From the NCBI GenBank assembly GCA_039817825.1, contig JBCBVA010000056.1, positions 1-24,005 on the forward strand: DNA of 24,005 nucleotides. Direction: 5' to 3'. The notes below the pieces were generated by a model, which was not told where the DNA came from, searched no databases, and saw only the letters and a program-made list of their open reading frames with translations. Each line of letters begins with the position of its first letter. The stretch's first letter is position 1. A program made the position numbers and the translations under genes. This document shows positions 14,959 through 23,635 of this stretch, piece by piece. This DNA is from PCC-7336 sp039817825. Lineage in GTDB: Bacteria > Cyanobacteriota > Cyanobacteriia > Thermostichales > PCC-7336.

Positions 14959-15147
14959 GTTAGTGATGAGGGCTATCGAACTCAGGTTGACCGATAGCAA
15001 TAGCCTGTGATTATTGGCATTGTGTGGCTCTTTGGGGGTTTGATAGTGTGAACGGACACTTGCGAAATGGGCGATCGACCGCAATGGTTGCACTATTTCT
15101 TGGGTTCATTTGATAAATAATACGTGCGATCGCTAGGAGTACTGACT

Positions 15148-16068
15148 GTGGCTCGTTATCCTGATTTTTTGTTTATCGGTGCAATGAAATCAGCCACCAC
15201 CAGTATCAGCTCGCAACTGGGAATGCAGCCAGGTATTTTTATGGTGAGTGACCCCAAGGAATTATTTTTCTTTAGCCGAGATGAAATCTACAGCCGCGGC
15301 ATTGACTGGTACACGTCTAATTTCGATGGCGTCCCCACTAACGAACTGTGTGGTGAAGCTGCAACTACGTACACCCAGAAAGAGGTCTATCCACTGTCGG
15401 TGGAGAGAATGCAACAGCACCTCCCCAATGCAAACCTGATCTATCTGATGCGGCATCCCATCGATCGCCTAATTTCCCACTACACCCACGATGTGATTGG
15501 TGGCCGGATTTCAGTCGGTATTAATGAGGCGATTGATAAGCATCCTGAACTGGTGTCCACCAGCCAATATGCATCGCAATTGAAGCCATATTTCGAGGCA
15601 TTTGGTTACAACCAAATTTTGCCGTCGTTCTTCGAGCGTTTGAACGCAAGTCCTCAAGCCGAACTGGAGCGCGTGTGTGACTTCATTGGCTATGCAGGGA
15701 CTCCGCAGTGGAGTAGCGATCTGAAGCCCAAGAACGTGTCTAAAAACCGGGTGCAGCGCAATGCACTGACGGACTTTTTGCGTCGTGCGCCGGTTCTGTC
15801 TCAGGTTCGCGAATACTTGGTGCCGTCGTCGCTCAAGACGTTGATTCGCAAGCCGTTTGTGGCGAAGGTAGAGCGGCCCGAACTGTCACCTGAGAACCTG
15901 GAGAGGCTCAAGTCTATATTTGACGAAGATTTGGCCGAACTGGGGCAATGGCTGGGGATTGAGCTGACCTGCGATACCTTCAAAACGGTTGCTGCTGCCG
16001 ATGGGTATGCCTGGAGCGCTGTCGGTCTGGAGAACTTTCGCTCTGGTGTGGAGACGGCTGCAGGCTAA
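15148..16068 (+). CDS. PAPS-dependent sulfotransferase
   Basis: This enzyme is predicted to transfer sulfate from 3'-phosphoadenosine-5'-phosphosulfate to a hydroxyl or amine of an unknown acceptor. Numbered from GTG 15148 (306 residues), the 5'-phosphosulfate-binding loop GAMKSATTS is at 11-19 after a beta strand (DFLFI). The 3'-phosphate-binding motif is LIYLMRHPIDRLISHY (97-112) with R102 and S110. DPKELFFFS (35-43) and CGEAATTY (68-75) fit the heparan-sulfate-type sulfotransferase fold. I chose GTG 15148 because AGGAG (15135-15139) sits eight bases upstream. A GTG at 15124 would add eight residues and swallow that site. The gene is alone and converges with the allophanate-hydrolase-like gene. 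No glycan or lipid biosynthesis gene is adjacent to suggest the acceptor. Confidence 0.87.
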   Translation: MARYPDFLFIGAMKSATTSISSQLGMQPGIFMVSDPKELFFFSRDEIYSRGIDWYTSNFDGVPTNELCGEAATTYTQKEVYPLSVERMQQHLPNANLIYLMRHPIDRLISHYTHDVIGGRISVGINEAIDKHPELVSTSQYASQLKPYFEAFGYNQILPSFFERLNASPQAELERVCDFIGYAGTPQWSSDLKPKNVSKNRVQRNALTDFLRRAPVLSQVREYLVPSSLKTLIRKPFVAKVERPELSPENLERLKSIFDEDLAELGQWLGIELTCDTFKTVAAADGYAWSAVGLENFRSGVETAAG

Positions 16069-16096
16069 GCGCCACGGCGCGATCGCTCATCTTTCG

Positions 16097-16492
16097 TTAC
16101 TCTGGCTGGGCGATCGCTGCTTTATAGGCAGCCCATCCACCGCGATCGGAAATATCGGGCCAGGGCTGACATAGCTCCTGGGGGTACAGCATGGCCGACA
16201 CGGATTCTCCCGTATCCAATTGGATCGGGGATTCGTACATGTCTGGCGGTTCGTTGGCTAGCAAGTACTCGTATTGTGTGGCGGACATTTCGTAAATCTC
16301 TCCGGGAATTGAAATGCCGCCTGTGGCGACTTCATAAATTCCTGGGTGCCAGCCATCTTTGATGGCGTGGAGGCGATAGTTTGGCAGGGTTTGGGCTGGG
16401 CAGACAAAGATCGCCCCTTGCAAGTTTTGATGATCGGGTTGGCCTCTGAGGGCTGAACCGCAAATGAAAAATCGTTTGAGATCGTCTGCCAT
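16097..16492 (-). CDS. Allophanate-hydrolase C-terminal-domain-like protein
   Basis: This 131-residue stand-alone protein resembles the C-terminal domain of allophanate hydrolase (AtzF/DUR1 type), a gamma-glutamylcyclotransferase-like fold. It shows FFICGSALRGQPDHQNL (8-24) at the nucleotide-loop-like position, the LPNYRLHAI strand (36-44), GGISIPGEIYEM (58-69), E81 in LLANEPP, and the closing RGGWAAYKAA (117-126). In allophanate hydrolase this domain follows the amidase and helps break N-carboxyurea to ammonia and CO2. As a free protein its reaction is unknown. The ATG at 16492 is preceded by CGGAG; the longer open frame upstream (to 16810) lacks family similarity and overlaps the divergent methyltransferase. 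Assignment is from motif memory and moderately sure. Confidence 0.72.
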   Translation of the reverse strand: MADDLKRFFICGSALRGQPDHQNLQGAIFVCPAQTLPNYRLHAIKDGWHPGIYEVATGGISIPGEIYEMSATQYEYLLANEPPDMYESPIQLDTGESVSAMLYPQELCQPWPDISDRGGWAAYKAAIAQPE

Positions 16493-16523
16493 TGTGAAAC
16501 AGCTCCGTTGTGAAACAGCTCCG
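16492..16523. repeat. 16-bp perfect tandem duplication over the ribosome-binding site
   Basis: TTGTGAAACAGCTCCG is repeated without a gap (16492-16507 and 16508-16523). On the minus strand each unit contains CGGAG, the likely Shine-Dalgarno of the 16492 gene, so the ribosome-binding site is duplicated. The upstream copy would be followed by ACG instead of ATG. Confidence 0.85.
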
Positions 16524-16720
16524 CCAGTCATGCGGGCTGGCAAATTCGCGTGGTTTCTATTGAACGCGGTGAATGGTCTCTTGGCTATCGTGGATGGGTG
16601 AGCCGATCGTAGACAGCTCATTGAGGTGGGTATGACGCGCTCTGCGCGCTGGACCGGTGGGCTGGCAAACACCTTAGCTGTCGTGCTTACAAACACGGGT
16701 GTTGACATCGCTGAGTTGTC

Positions 16721-17314
16721 ATGGATTCTGCAGATGCATACGAACGGCACGCCCGAGACTTTATGCGGAGTCGAGATCGCTCTCAGGTGGGTGTTCAAGT
16801 GGTCACTCAATGGGCGCGCTCTTTAGAGCCTAGCTCCGCAGTCCTAGAGATTGCCTGTGGTGGCGGACTGCCAGTGACTCAAACGCTCGTGGATGCCGGA
16901 TTGAGAGTCTGGGCGATCGACTCCTCTCCAACGCTTGTCGCTGTATTTCAACAGCGCTTTTCTCACATTCCGATACAGTGTGCCAGACTGCAAGACAGCG
17001 ACTTCTTTCGACGCAAATACGACGCGGCGATTTCGGTTGGTTTGATATTTTTACTGGATGAAATCGACCAACTTCGAATGCTCGATCGCATCTCTGACAG
17101 ACTTCGTCCAGGTGCCAGCTTTCTGTTTACCGCACCTGTTGAGGTCGGCACCTGGATAGATATAAGCACTGGCCACACATGTGTATCTCTTGGCCAAGAT
17201 GTGTATGAATGTGCGTTAGCGCGAGCCGGTTTTCGATCGATCGGGCGGTACGAGGATCGGGGAGGAAATAATTACTACGAAGCCAAAAAAGTCGCTGATT
17301 CGATGTTTGCGTAA
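16721..17314 (+). CDS. Class I SAM-dependent methyltransferase
   Basis: This 197-residue cytoplasmic methyltransferase has a Rossmann-like fold. SAM motif I is VLEIACGGG (41-49). The acidic residue ending strand 2 is D67 in VWAIDSSP. Motif II-like DAAISVGLIFLL (101-112) and the LDRISDRLRPGASFLF stretch (121-136) complete the core. The overall shape is UbiE/Coq5-like, but the substrate is not evident. The C-terminus (GNNYYEAKK) is typical of small-molecule methyltransferases. ATG 16721 is used; its ribosome-binding site is weak. It is divergent from the allophanate-hydrolase-like gene and its stop is only 11 bases from the end of the convergent amidohydrolase. Confidence 0.85.
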   Translation: MDSADAYERHARDFMRSRDRSQVGVQVVTQWARSLEPSSAVLEIACGGGLPVTQTLVDAGLRVWAIDSSPTLVAVFQQRFSHIPIQCARLQDSDFFRRKYDAAISVGLIFLLDEIDQLRMLDRISDRLRPGASFLFTAPVEVGTWIDISTGHTCVSLGQDVYECALARAGFRSIGRYEDRGGNNYYEAKKVADSMFA

Positions 17315-17325
17315 TGCGAGTGGTG

Positions 17326-18567
17326 CTATCGGTAGAGGCGATCGAGCTTGAGCAGTGTTTGCAGCAGGACGTTTGCCCCCTGTACGCATTGCTCGGGGGA
17401 GGTGTATTCGTCAGCAGAATGGCTGACCCCTTCGTGGCTGGGGACAAAAATCATGCCCATGTCGGTAATGCGGCCCAGTTCTTGAGCGTCGTGACTGGCT
17501 CGGCTGGGTAAGTGGGTGTAACTCAGACCTAGTTCCTTGCAGCTTTCCACAATCAGGTCTTGGACGCTATCGGATGCCAAGATGGGCTCCACCACCAGCT
17601 CGGGTTTCATGCGAATTTGGGTGCGGGTGCTGACGGCGATCGTCTCGATTTTTCGCCGTAGATGTTCCGCCATATGCTCGATGACCCCCTTGGATAAATC
17701 CCGCATATCCAGACTCATCTCCACCGATCCCGGAACGATGTTGATGGCATTGGGCCAGACGGTGACGGCCCCTACGGTTGCGACCGGATCGCCTGGATAG
17801 TGTTTGGCCATGTCTTCCACCGCCAAAATCAGTCGTGCGGTCGTTGTCAGGGCGTCTCGACGCATTGACATGGGCGTGGTTCCGGCGTGGTTCTCCTGAC
17901 CTTTCACCGTGACTCGGTAGCGTTGCTGCCCAACAATTCCCTCAACGACACCGATATCGTTGCCCACTGCTTCCAGAATTCCCCCTTGCTCTACATGCAG
18001 TTCTAGGAAGCAGGCGATTTCCTGGGAGGTACGGCGGGCGGAGGCCAGCCGATCCCAGTTGCCCCCAGCTCTTTCCAGTGCGTTTTGAATGGGCTCTTGA
18101 TTGGTGGTGGCGTAGCCTTGGGGATTGGGTTTGGCGCTGCCTGCCATCCCCTTCGATCCAATCATGGTGTGTTCTTCGTCGCAGAAGACAATCACTTCGA
18201 ATGGATGGTGCAGGTTCAGGTCGTTATCTTGGAGCGTCCGAGCCACCTCTAGGCCAGCCATAACCCCTAGGGCCCCGTCGTATTTCCCGCCTGACGGCAC
18301 GGTGTCGATGTGAGAGCCGGTGGCCAGTGCAGCCGCTTCAGGTTCCAGCCCAGGGTAACGGCCGATCAGGTTACCGGCAGCGTCGATGCGGACTGACATC
18401 CCGGCTTCTACCAACCACTGTGAAACACGATCGCGAGCTTCCAGGTCTTCTTTTGAAAATGCCAGTCGCCGTACGACTTTGCTGTCCTGCCGACCAATCG
18501 ACGCCAATTCCTCGATGGTGTGGTTGAGGCGATCGCCATTGATGGCCAACGTGAGTGTTTCAGTCAT
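17326..18567 (-). CDS. M20-family amidohydrolase (allantoate / ureidopropionate / N-carbamoyl-amino-acid type)
   Basis: This cytoplasmic metal-dependent enzyme is predicted to hydrolyse an N-carbamoyl or ureido amide, as in purine (allantoate) or pyrimidine (3-ureidopropionate) breakdown. It has 413 residues from ATG 18567, the usual family length; the open frame upstream has no family similarity. Metal ligands are visible: H86 in GSHIDTVP, D97 in KYDGALG, E131/E132 in CDEEH, H191 in LELHVEQG and H383 in GVSHSADEY. The dimerisation lid carries GQENHAGTTPMSMRRDAL (223-240), with H227 reaching the partner active site in related enzymes. MTET...GRQDSKVVRRLAFSKED at the start is typical. Members differ in substrate and sequence alone does not decide among them. 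It follows the alpha/beta hydrolase by 215 bases on the same strand. Confidence 0.9.
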   Translation of the reverse strand: MTETLTLAINGDRLNHTIEELASIGRQDSKVVRRLAFSKEDLEARDRVSQWLVEAGMSVRIDAAGNLIGRYPGLEPEAAALATGSHIDTVPSGGKYDGALGVMAGLEVARTLQDNDLNLHHPFEVIVFCDEEHTMIGSKGMAGSAKPNPQGYATTNQEPIQNALERAGGNWDRLASARRTSQEIACFLELHVEQGGILEAVGNDIGVVEGIVGQQRYRVTVKGQENHAGTTPMSMRRDALTTTARLILAVEDMAKHYPGDPVATVGAVTVWPNAINIVPGSVEMSLDMRDLSKGVIEHMAEHLRRKIETIAVSTRTQIRMKPELVVEPILASDSVQDLIVESCKELGLSYTHLPSRASHDAQELGRITDMGMIFVPSHEGVSHSADEYTSPEQCVQGANVLLQTLLKLDRLYR

Positions 18568-18782
18568 AGCGCTGCAGCTGGAGTGATGAGACTGTTCCCA
18601 TAGGTATCCCACAATGGTTAGAGAATACGAGCAAACTCTGCCTGGGATGCTTGGAAAATCCATCAGGGTTTCTCTCGCATTATCCTGCTGGGGTGACATG
18701 GTGTTTGGCTGTGGTGAACCTCCTACCGGTTGCTGTCCGCACATCATTCCCAAATCCGTAGCACTGGCAGACTGAGTTCTGG

Positions 18783-20033
18783 CTACAGCGAATAGAGGAA
18801 ATTTGTCAGCGAGGTACGCCAGAGTGGGCGATCGACTCCGATGAGTTGATGGTGACCGGCATCCGCTGAAATCACGAGTTGTTTGGGGCCTGCGAAGTTG
18901 TCGGCGATCGCCTGAATATCCTCAACGCTCATCCACTTATCTTGCTCGCCATGCAGAACTAGAGCGGGAATGTCGATATTGGCAGCGTAGTCGATTGGAT
19001 TGTGGGCAAATCCGTTGAACCCGTGCTGAAGTCCGCCCCAGAACACAATGGCTTCCGAAACAATCGCCGATGGAAAATGCATGTACTCGATGCGACTTTT
19101 GACGGCATCCAGCAGTCGTGTGAAGGGTAATTCGATGACGACCGCGTCGGGGTCGATATCGAGAACGGCGATCGCCCGCATGATGGCTGCACTCCCCATT
19201 GATACGCCATACATCACGTAAGGGGCTGGCATATCGGTGTTGCGGGCATATTGCAGTACGGCCTGGACTTCTCGCGCTTCTCTCATGCCAATGGTGATGG
19301 CATTCCCGCTCGATCCTCCCGAGCCTTGAAAGTCCACGAGCAGCGATTCATACCCCAGTTCAGAAAAGCTTTGGGCTGGGCCAATCAGTTGACCGCCTTT
19401 GGTTCCGAGATTGCCGTGAAACAACAGGGCGGTGCCGCGAGGGGTGGGCTGTTGCGACGGGATTTTCCAGGCTTCTAACCAAGTAGAGTTACCCAGTTCG
19501 ATTCGTTCGGTGGAATAGGTGAGCCCTCGCTCTGCAGGCGTCCTGATGCTTCGAGGTTTGGGGAAGCCAATGCCAATGCTGCCTGGTTCCACAACGTGGG
19601 TCATGTAGTAGGAGCAGAGAAAGGCGATCGCATTCAAGCCCACTAAGATAACGACGACTACGGTTAGTAGACGTTTTCGCCATGTCGACTTTGAGCCAGC
19701 ACTTGTAGAGGTGACTTTACTCGTAGAACTGACGTTTCTGCTGGTTGCTCGATCGCTCTGAACTGATGATGAATTGGATAAGTGCTGGCGCTCAACCCGT
19801 TTGAGAATGCGTGCGGTAGTGAGGCACGCCAGGCTGAGTGCAATGAACGCTATCCCCACTTGCTTGATGGGAAATAGCCATGCGTTAATCAGGCCCAGTT
19901 GATGTAGACCAACCAAAGAGATTCCCAGACCCACTAACAAAATGGGGGCAATCCATCCCAGAGTGAGCAGTACTCGACGAACAGCAGCCACAATTGCTAA
20001 CCACACCAACATCGCTTTGATGCCAGTCAGCAT
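18783..20033 (-). CDS. Membrane-anchored alpha/beta hydrolase
   Basis: This 416-residue protein has hydrophobic segments at about 7-42, 55-75 and 122-142, a Ser/Thr-rich loop (85-118) between them, and a C-terminal alpha/beta hydrolase domain (about 170-416). The oxyanion region is LLFHGNLG (203-210). The nucleophile is S278 in GVSMGS, the acid D365 in LHGEQDKW, and the base His 394 or 395 in DAGHHQLIG. It resembles BEM46/ABHD13-type hydrolases, which are serine esterases or lipases of uncertain substrate. The catalytic domain follows the last membrane segment; its side of the membrane is not settled by the sequence. It lies 92 bases downstream of dnaE on the same strand, separated by a compound hairpin. 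Confidence 0.85.
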   Translation of the reverse strand: MLTGIKAMLVWLAIVAAVRRVLLTLGWIAPILLVGLGISLVGLHQLGLINAWLFPIKQVGIAFIALSLACLTTARILKRVERQHLSNSSSVQSDRATSRNVSSTSKVTSTSAGSKSTWRKRLLTVVVVILVGLNAIAFLCSYYMTHVVEPGSIGIGFPKPRSIRTPAERGLTYSTERIELGNSTWLEAWKIPSQQPTPRGTALLFHGNLGTKGGQLIGPAQSFSELGYESLLVDFQGSGGSSGNAITIGMREAREVQAVLQYARNTDMPAPYVMYGVSMGSAAIMRAIAVLDIDPDAVVIELPFTRLLDAVKSRIEYMHFPSAIVSEAIVFWGGLQHGFNGFAHNPIDYAANIDIPALVLHGEQDKWMSVEDIQAIADNFAGPKQLVISADAGHHQLIGVDRPLWRTSLTNFLYSL

Positions 20034-20056
20034 AGCCTTTACGTGGCTTGGCTCAT

Positions 20057-20090
20057 GCAGCGCTTCTCGGATCGTTCCGTAAAGCGCTGC
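20057..20090 (-). terminator. Compound hairpin between dnaE and the hydrolase gene
   Basis: GCAGCGCTT (20057-20065) pairs with AAGCGCTGC (20082-20090). Inside, CGGA (68-71 of that hundred) pairs with TCCG around a TCGT loop, separated by a two-by-two internal bulge. The stem totals 13 bp. No T run follows on the minus strand, so it is a weak terminator candidate or an mRNA end-stabilising structure after dnaE. Confidence 0.45.
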
Positions 20091-20125
20091 CGTGTGTGGT
20101 CAAATCCTCCCGCGAGTGCGTTGAG

Positions 20126-23100
20126 CTATGTTGCGAGCAGCAACTGGCGGCGGGCGTTAAACTGCCTGGCAGCTAGTTCCCTGACAGCAACATCGGCATC
20201 CACTACCCGGAACTGATTGCCCAAGCGGACAAATTGACGCCGATCGCCAGCGCACACCTCCGCTACTACCGGAATGCGACCGCGATTCTCTTTATCTCCA
20301 GACTGCGCGCGCAACACTTCCGCCAACTGATGCTGAACGGCAATATCGCCCGCCCGATCCGCTGGCAGTGACACCATCACCATTTGCACCTGCTCCAATG
20401 GTTCTAGATCGTTAATAATGAGTTGCTTGCGATCGTCCCGCTTATCCACCTTGGCCCACACCATGACGCGGGCATCGGGAACCAGACGCTCGTGAATGCG
20501 GGCATGGGTTTTGGGGAAGACCACGGCTTCGCAACTACCTGACAGATCTTCCAGTTGCAGGATGGCCATCCGATCGCCTTTTTTGGTAATCACCGGTTTG
20601 AGACTGGAAATCAAGGCAATGGCACTGACATCTAACTTTTCACCGTAATCATTTAGATCTCCAATATTGATGGGAGCCAGAATGCGAGACGTACTTTGCA
20701 CGTCTTTGAGAGGGTGGTCTGAAACGTAGAACCCTAGCAGTTCCTTCTCTAACCGCAGCCGCTCGTCTTGAGGGTAGTCTTTGGTGGCAGTAGCTTTGGG
20801 GGGCTCTAGAACCACGGTATTGTCCGATGCATCATCCGAACCGCCACCACCCATCAGGTCAAACAGACTGGACTGACCCACTTCGCGATCTTTGGCTCTG
20901 CTAGAAGCCCAATCGAGTACGTAATCTAAATCGGCAATCAGTTGCTTGCGGTTGTCTGTCAGGGTGTCGAACGCACCCACGTGGATTAACGCTTCTAAGG
21001 CGCGCCGGTTGACGGTGCGGGTATCGACGCGATCGCACAAGTCCGGCAGCGATGGGAATGGGCCATTTTCTTCCCGCTCTTCAATCAGATGCTCGATCGC
21101 CCCCTGACCGACATTCTTGACCCCGCCGAATCCAAATAAGATGCTTTTCTCCAGCGGTGTAAAGTCCAACCCGGAGCGGTTGATATCGGGAGATTGGATT
21201 TCAATCCCAATCGAGAGACAGTAGGCAATGTAGCGCTGCACTTTATCGTGATCGCCACCAATGGATGACAGCAATGCTGCCATATACTCCACGGGATAAT
21301 TGGCCTTCAGGAATGCGGTTTGGTAGGTAACGAATCCGTAGGCGGTGGAGTGAGACTTGTTGAAGCAATATTCCGCAAACACCAACATTTGCTCGAATAG
21401 CTCTTTGGCCACCGCGCCAGGCACACCGTTTTTGGCCGACCCATCCAGGAAGATCTCCCGGTGTTTCTCCATCTCGGCCACTTTCTTTTTACCCATCGCC
21501 CGTCGCAACAGGTCCGCTTGCCCCAGCGTGTATCCCGCCATATCCTGAGCAATCCGCATGATTTGCTCTTGGTAGAGGATAGTGCCGTAGGTATCCTTCA
21601 GAATTGGCTTCAGGATTTCATGCTGGTATGAGATTTGCTTGCGACCGTGTTTGCGATCGATAAATTCTGGAATCATGCCGGTGTCCAGCGGTCCCGGTCG
21701 ATAGAGGGCAAGAACTGACGAGATATCCTCCAAATTGGAGGGTTTTAAATCCCGTACGACGCTCTTCATACCGGAGGATTCCAGTTGGAATACCCCTTCC
21801 AACTCCCCCCGCTCCAGCAGCTTGTAGGTATTGGGATCGGCCTCTGGAATCAAATCCATATTCAGCTCGTCGCCCTTGGTCTTGGCGATCAGATCCACCG
21901 CCCGCTGGATCATAGTGAGGTTGCGCAAGCCCAAAAAGTCCATCTTTAGGAGGCCGCAGGCTTCCACATCCTCCATGTAGTACTGGGTGATCACCGAACC
22001 ATCGTTATTGCGTTGCAGCGGAACGGTTTCATCCAGCGGCAATTTTGCAATTACCACCCCTGCTGCGTGTACCCCCGAGGTTTTGTTGGTGCCCTCAATG
22101 CGCATGGCCATGTCCACCCACTTTTTCGTGATTGGATCGTTGAGATAGCGATCGCGAAACTCAGGCTCCGGCGTATCGTCGCTAATCATCACCTTCAGCT
22201 TGGCCGGTTTGCCCCGCGCTACGGGAATCATCTTGGCCATTTTGTCGGCGTCGCCGTAAGGAATATCCATCACTCGGGCCACGTCCTTCAGTACCGCTTT
22301 GGAGGTCATGCGGTTGAAGGTGATGATTTGGGCCACCTTATCCTGACCGTATTTTTCGGTCACGTATTGAATGACTTCATCCCGCCGCTCGATGCAAAAG
22401 TCCGTATCAATATCAGGCATGGACTTCCGTTCAGGATTCAAAAATCGCTCGAACAGGAGGCCGTACTTGACCGGGTCGATATTGGTGATGCGCATGGAAT
22501 AGGCCACCAGCGAGCCGGCAGCCGAACCACGACCGGGGCCGACGGGGATGTTTTGTTCCCGCGAGAAGCGAATGAAATCCCACACCACTAGGAAATAGGC
22601 GGCAAACCCCTTATCCTGCATGATCTTGAGTTCTTTGCGCATGCGGGCGTCATAATCTGCCGGAATTTCCTCAAGGCTGGAGAGCTGCAGGCGATCGAGC
22701 AAACCGTTCCAAGCCACTTCTTCAAAATAAGTTTCTGGAGTGTGGCCCTCGGGGACAGGGTAATCCGGTAGATTGGGTTGACCCAACACTTTGTATTCTT
22801 CGATTTTGTCGGCCACTTTGACGGTGTTGGCGATCGCCTCATCAATCACCTCATCCGATAAGTGATCGCGACAGATGCGCCGCATTTCCGCTTCGCTCTT
22901 GAGATATTCCGTGCCGCTGTAGCGCAGTCGCTTGTCTTCCGTCAGCGATTTACCGGTTTGGATGCACAGCAATGCATCGTGGGCTTCAACGTCGTTGCAG
23001 GAGATGAAGTGGGAGTCGTTCGTGAGAATGAACTCGATATCCAGCTCGCGGGCGATTTTCACCAGCTCCACATTCACCAGTCGATCTTCTTTAGATCCAT

Positions 23101-23635
23101 GATCCTGCAGCTCGATGTAATAATCGTCGCCAAATAAATCCTTGTACCACTGAGCCACTCTACGAGCGATCTCGGGACGGCCCTGCATGATGGCTTGCGG
23201 CAGCTCTCCCCCCAGACAGGCAGAGGTGACGATCAGTCCTTCGTGATGCTTTTCCAGTAAGTCCTTATTAATACAAGGTCGCTGGAAGATGCCTCGCCCC
23301 TGCATTCCTTCCAAATGGGAAACCGTCGTCAGCTTGACCAGATTTTTGTAGCCCTGAGTATTCTTGGCCAGCACCACCTGGTGATAGCGAGGGTAACGTT
23401 TCTTTTTGTCGGTGATGTCGCCGTTGATGACGTACATCTCGTTGCCAATGATTGGCTTGAGCGGTTTGTCCTTGGTCAGCTTCAGCAGCTCCACTGCACC
23501 GCACATCACCCCGTGGTCGGTAAGGGCGACGGCGGGCATCTCTAGTTCGATGGCGCGATCGACTAAGTCAGGTAGCTGGCTAGCTCCATCAAGAAGGCTG
23601 TAGTCGCTGTGGATGTGCAGGCCAACGAAGGACAT
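20126..23635 (-). CDS. dnaE: DNA polymerase III alpha subunit, intact and intein-free
   Basis: This is the replicative polymerase catalytic subunit, 1169 residues in a single frame. The N-terminal PHP domain begins FVGLHIHSDYSLLDG. The palm domain carries GPGRGSAAGSLVAY and the catalytic acidic cluster PDIDTDF with aspartates at 408, 410 and 412. Further on come TSGVHAAGVVIA, the LYRPGPLDTGMIPEF segment, the helix-hairpin-helix region (GFGGVKNVGQGAIEHL) and an OB-fold (about 1010-1100, DLSGSCEAVVFPK). In many cyanobacteria DnaE is made as two halves joined by a split intein at the Tyr/Cys junction. Here EY-CFNKSHSTAYGF (C757) reads straight through, so no intein or gene split exists. ATG 23635 is the family start; no good ribosome-binding site is seen. 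It is divergent from psbA. Confidence 0.97.
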   Translation of the reverse strand: MSFVGLHIHSDYSLLDGASQLPDLVDRAIELEMPAVALTDHGVMCGAVELLKLTKDKPLKPIIGNEMYVINGDITDKKKRYPRYHQVVLAKNTQGYKNLVKLTTVSHLEGMQGRGIFQRPCINKDLLEKHHEGLIVTSACLGGELPQAIMQGRPEIARRVAQWYKDLFGDDYYIELQDHGSKEDRLVNVELVKIARELDIEFILTNDSHFISCNDVEAHDALLCIQTGKSLTEDKRLRYSGTEYLKSEAEMRRICRDHLSDEVIDEAIANTVKVADKIEEYKVLGQPNLPDYPVPEGHTPETYFEEVAWNGLLDRLQLSSLEEIPADYDARMRKELKIMQDKGFAAYFLVVWDFIRFSREQNIPVGPGRGSAAGSLVAYSMRITNIDPVKYGLLFERFLNPERKSMPDIDTDFCIERRDEVIQYVTEKYGQDKVAQIITFNRMTSKAVLKDVARVMDIPYGDADKMAKMIPVARGKPAKLKVMISDDTPEPEFRDRYLNDPITKKWVDMAMRIEGTNKTSGVHAAGVVIAKLPLDETVPLQRNNDGSVITQYYMEDVEACGLLKMDFLGLRNLTMIQRAVDLIAKTKGDELNMDLIPEADPNTYKLLERGELEGVFQLESSGMKSVVRDLKPSNLEDISSVLALYRPGPLDTGMIPEFIDRKHGRKQISYQHEILKPILKDTYGTILYQEQIMRIAQDMAGYTLGQADLLRRAMGKKKVAEMEKHREIFLDGSAKNGVPGAVAKELFEQMLVFAEYCFNKSHSTAYGFVTYQTAFLKANYPVEYMAALLSSIGGDHDKVQRYIAYCLSIGIEIQSPDINRSGLDFTPLEKSILFGFGGVKNVGQGAIEHLIEEREENGPFPSLPDLCDRVDTRTVNRRALEALIHVGAFDTLTDNRKQLIADLDYVLDWASSRAKDREVGQSSLFDLMGGGGSDDASDNTVVLEPPKATATKDYPQDERLRLEKELLGFYVSDHPLKDVQSTSRILAPINIGDLNDYGEKLDVSAIALISSLKPVITKKGDRMAILQLEDLSGSCEAVVFPKTHARIHERLVPDARVMVWAKVDKRDDRKQLIINDLEPLEQVQMVMVSLPADRAGDIAVQHQLAEVLRAQSGDKENRGRIPVVAEVCAGDRRQFVRLGNQFRVVDADVAVRELAARQFNARRQLLLAT

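Larger units (their letters stand above)
14699..15147. other. Intergenic region with two hairpins (449 bases)
   Basis: No gene is seen. The region holds a GTTGGGCCCAAC palindrome near 14757, a GC-rich 11-bp hairpin at 14803-14833, and a REP-like hairpin at 14936-14958 followed by GTTAGTGATGAGGGC. The sulfotransferase promoter and ribosome-binding site lie at its right end. Confidence 0.55.

Noticed and set aside
16493..16810. Long N-terminal extension of the allophanate-hydrolase-like gene
   Set aside because: The extension has no family similarity, overlaps the divergent methyltransferase start and would bypass the well-placed CGGAG site at 16492.
22013..22591. 192-codon plus-strand frame opposite dnaE
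   Set aside because: It lies wholly antisense to the conserved polymerase domain and is His/Arg-rich with no recognisable motif.
1465..22840. Numerous GCGATCGC palindromes
   Set aside because: These are HIP1 sites, abundant in most cyanobacterial genomes; useful for identifying the host but not a local feature.
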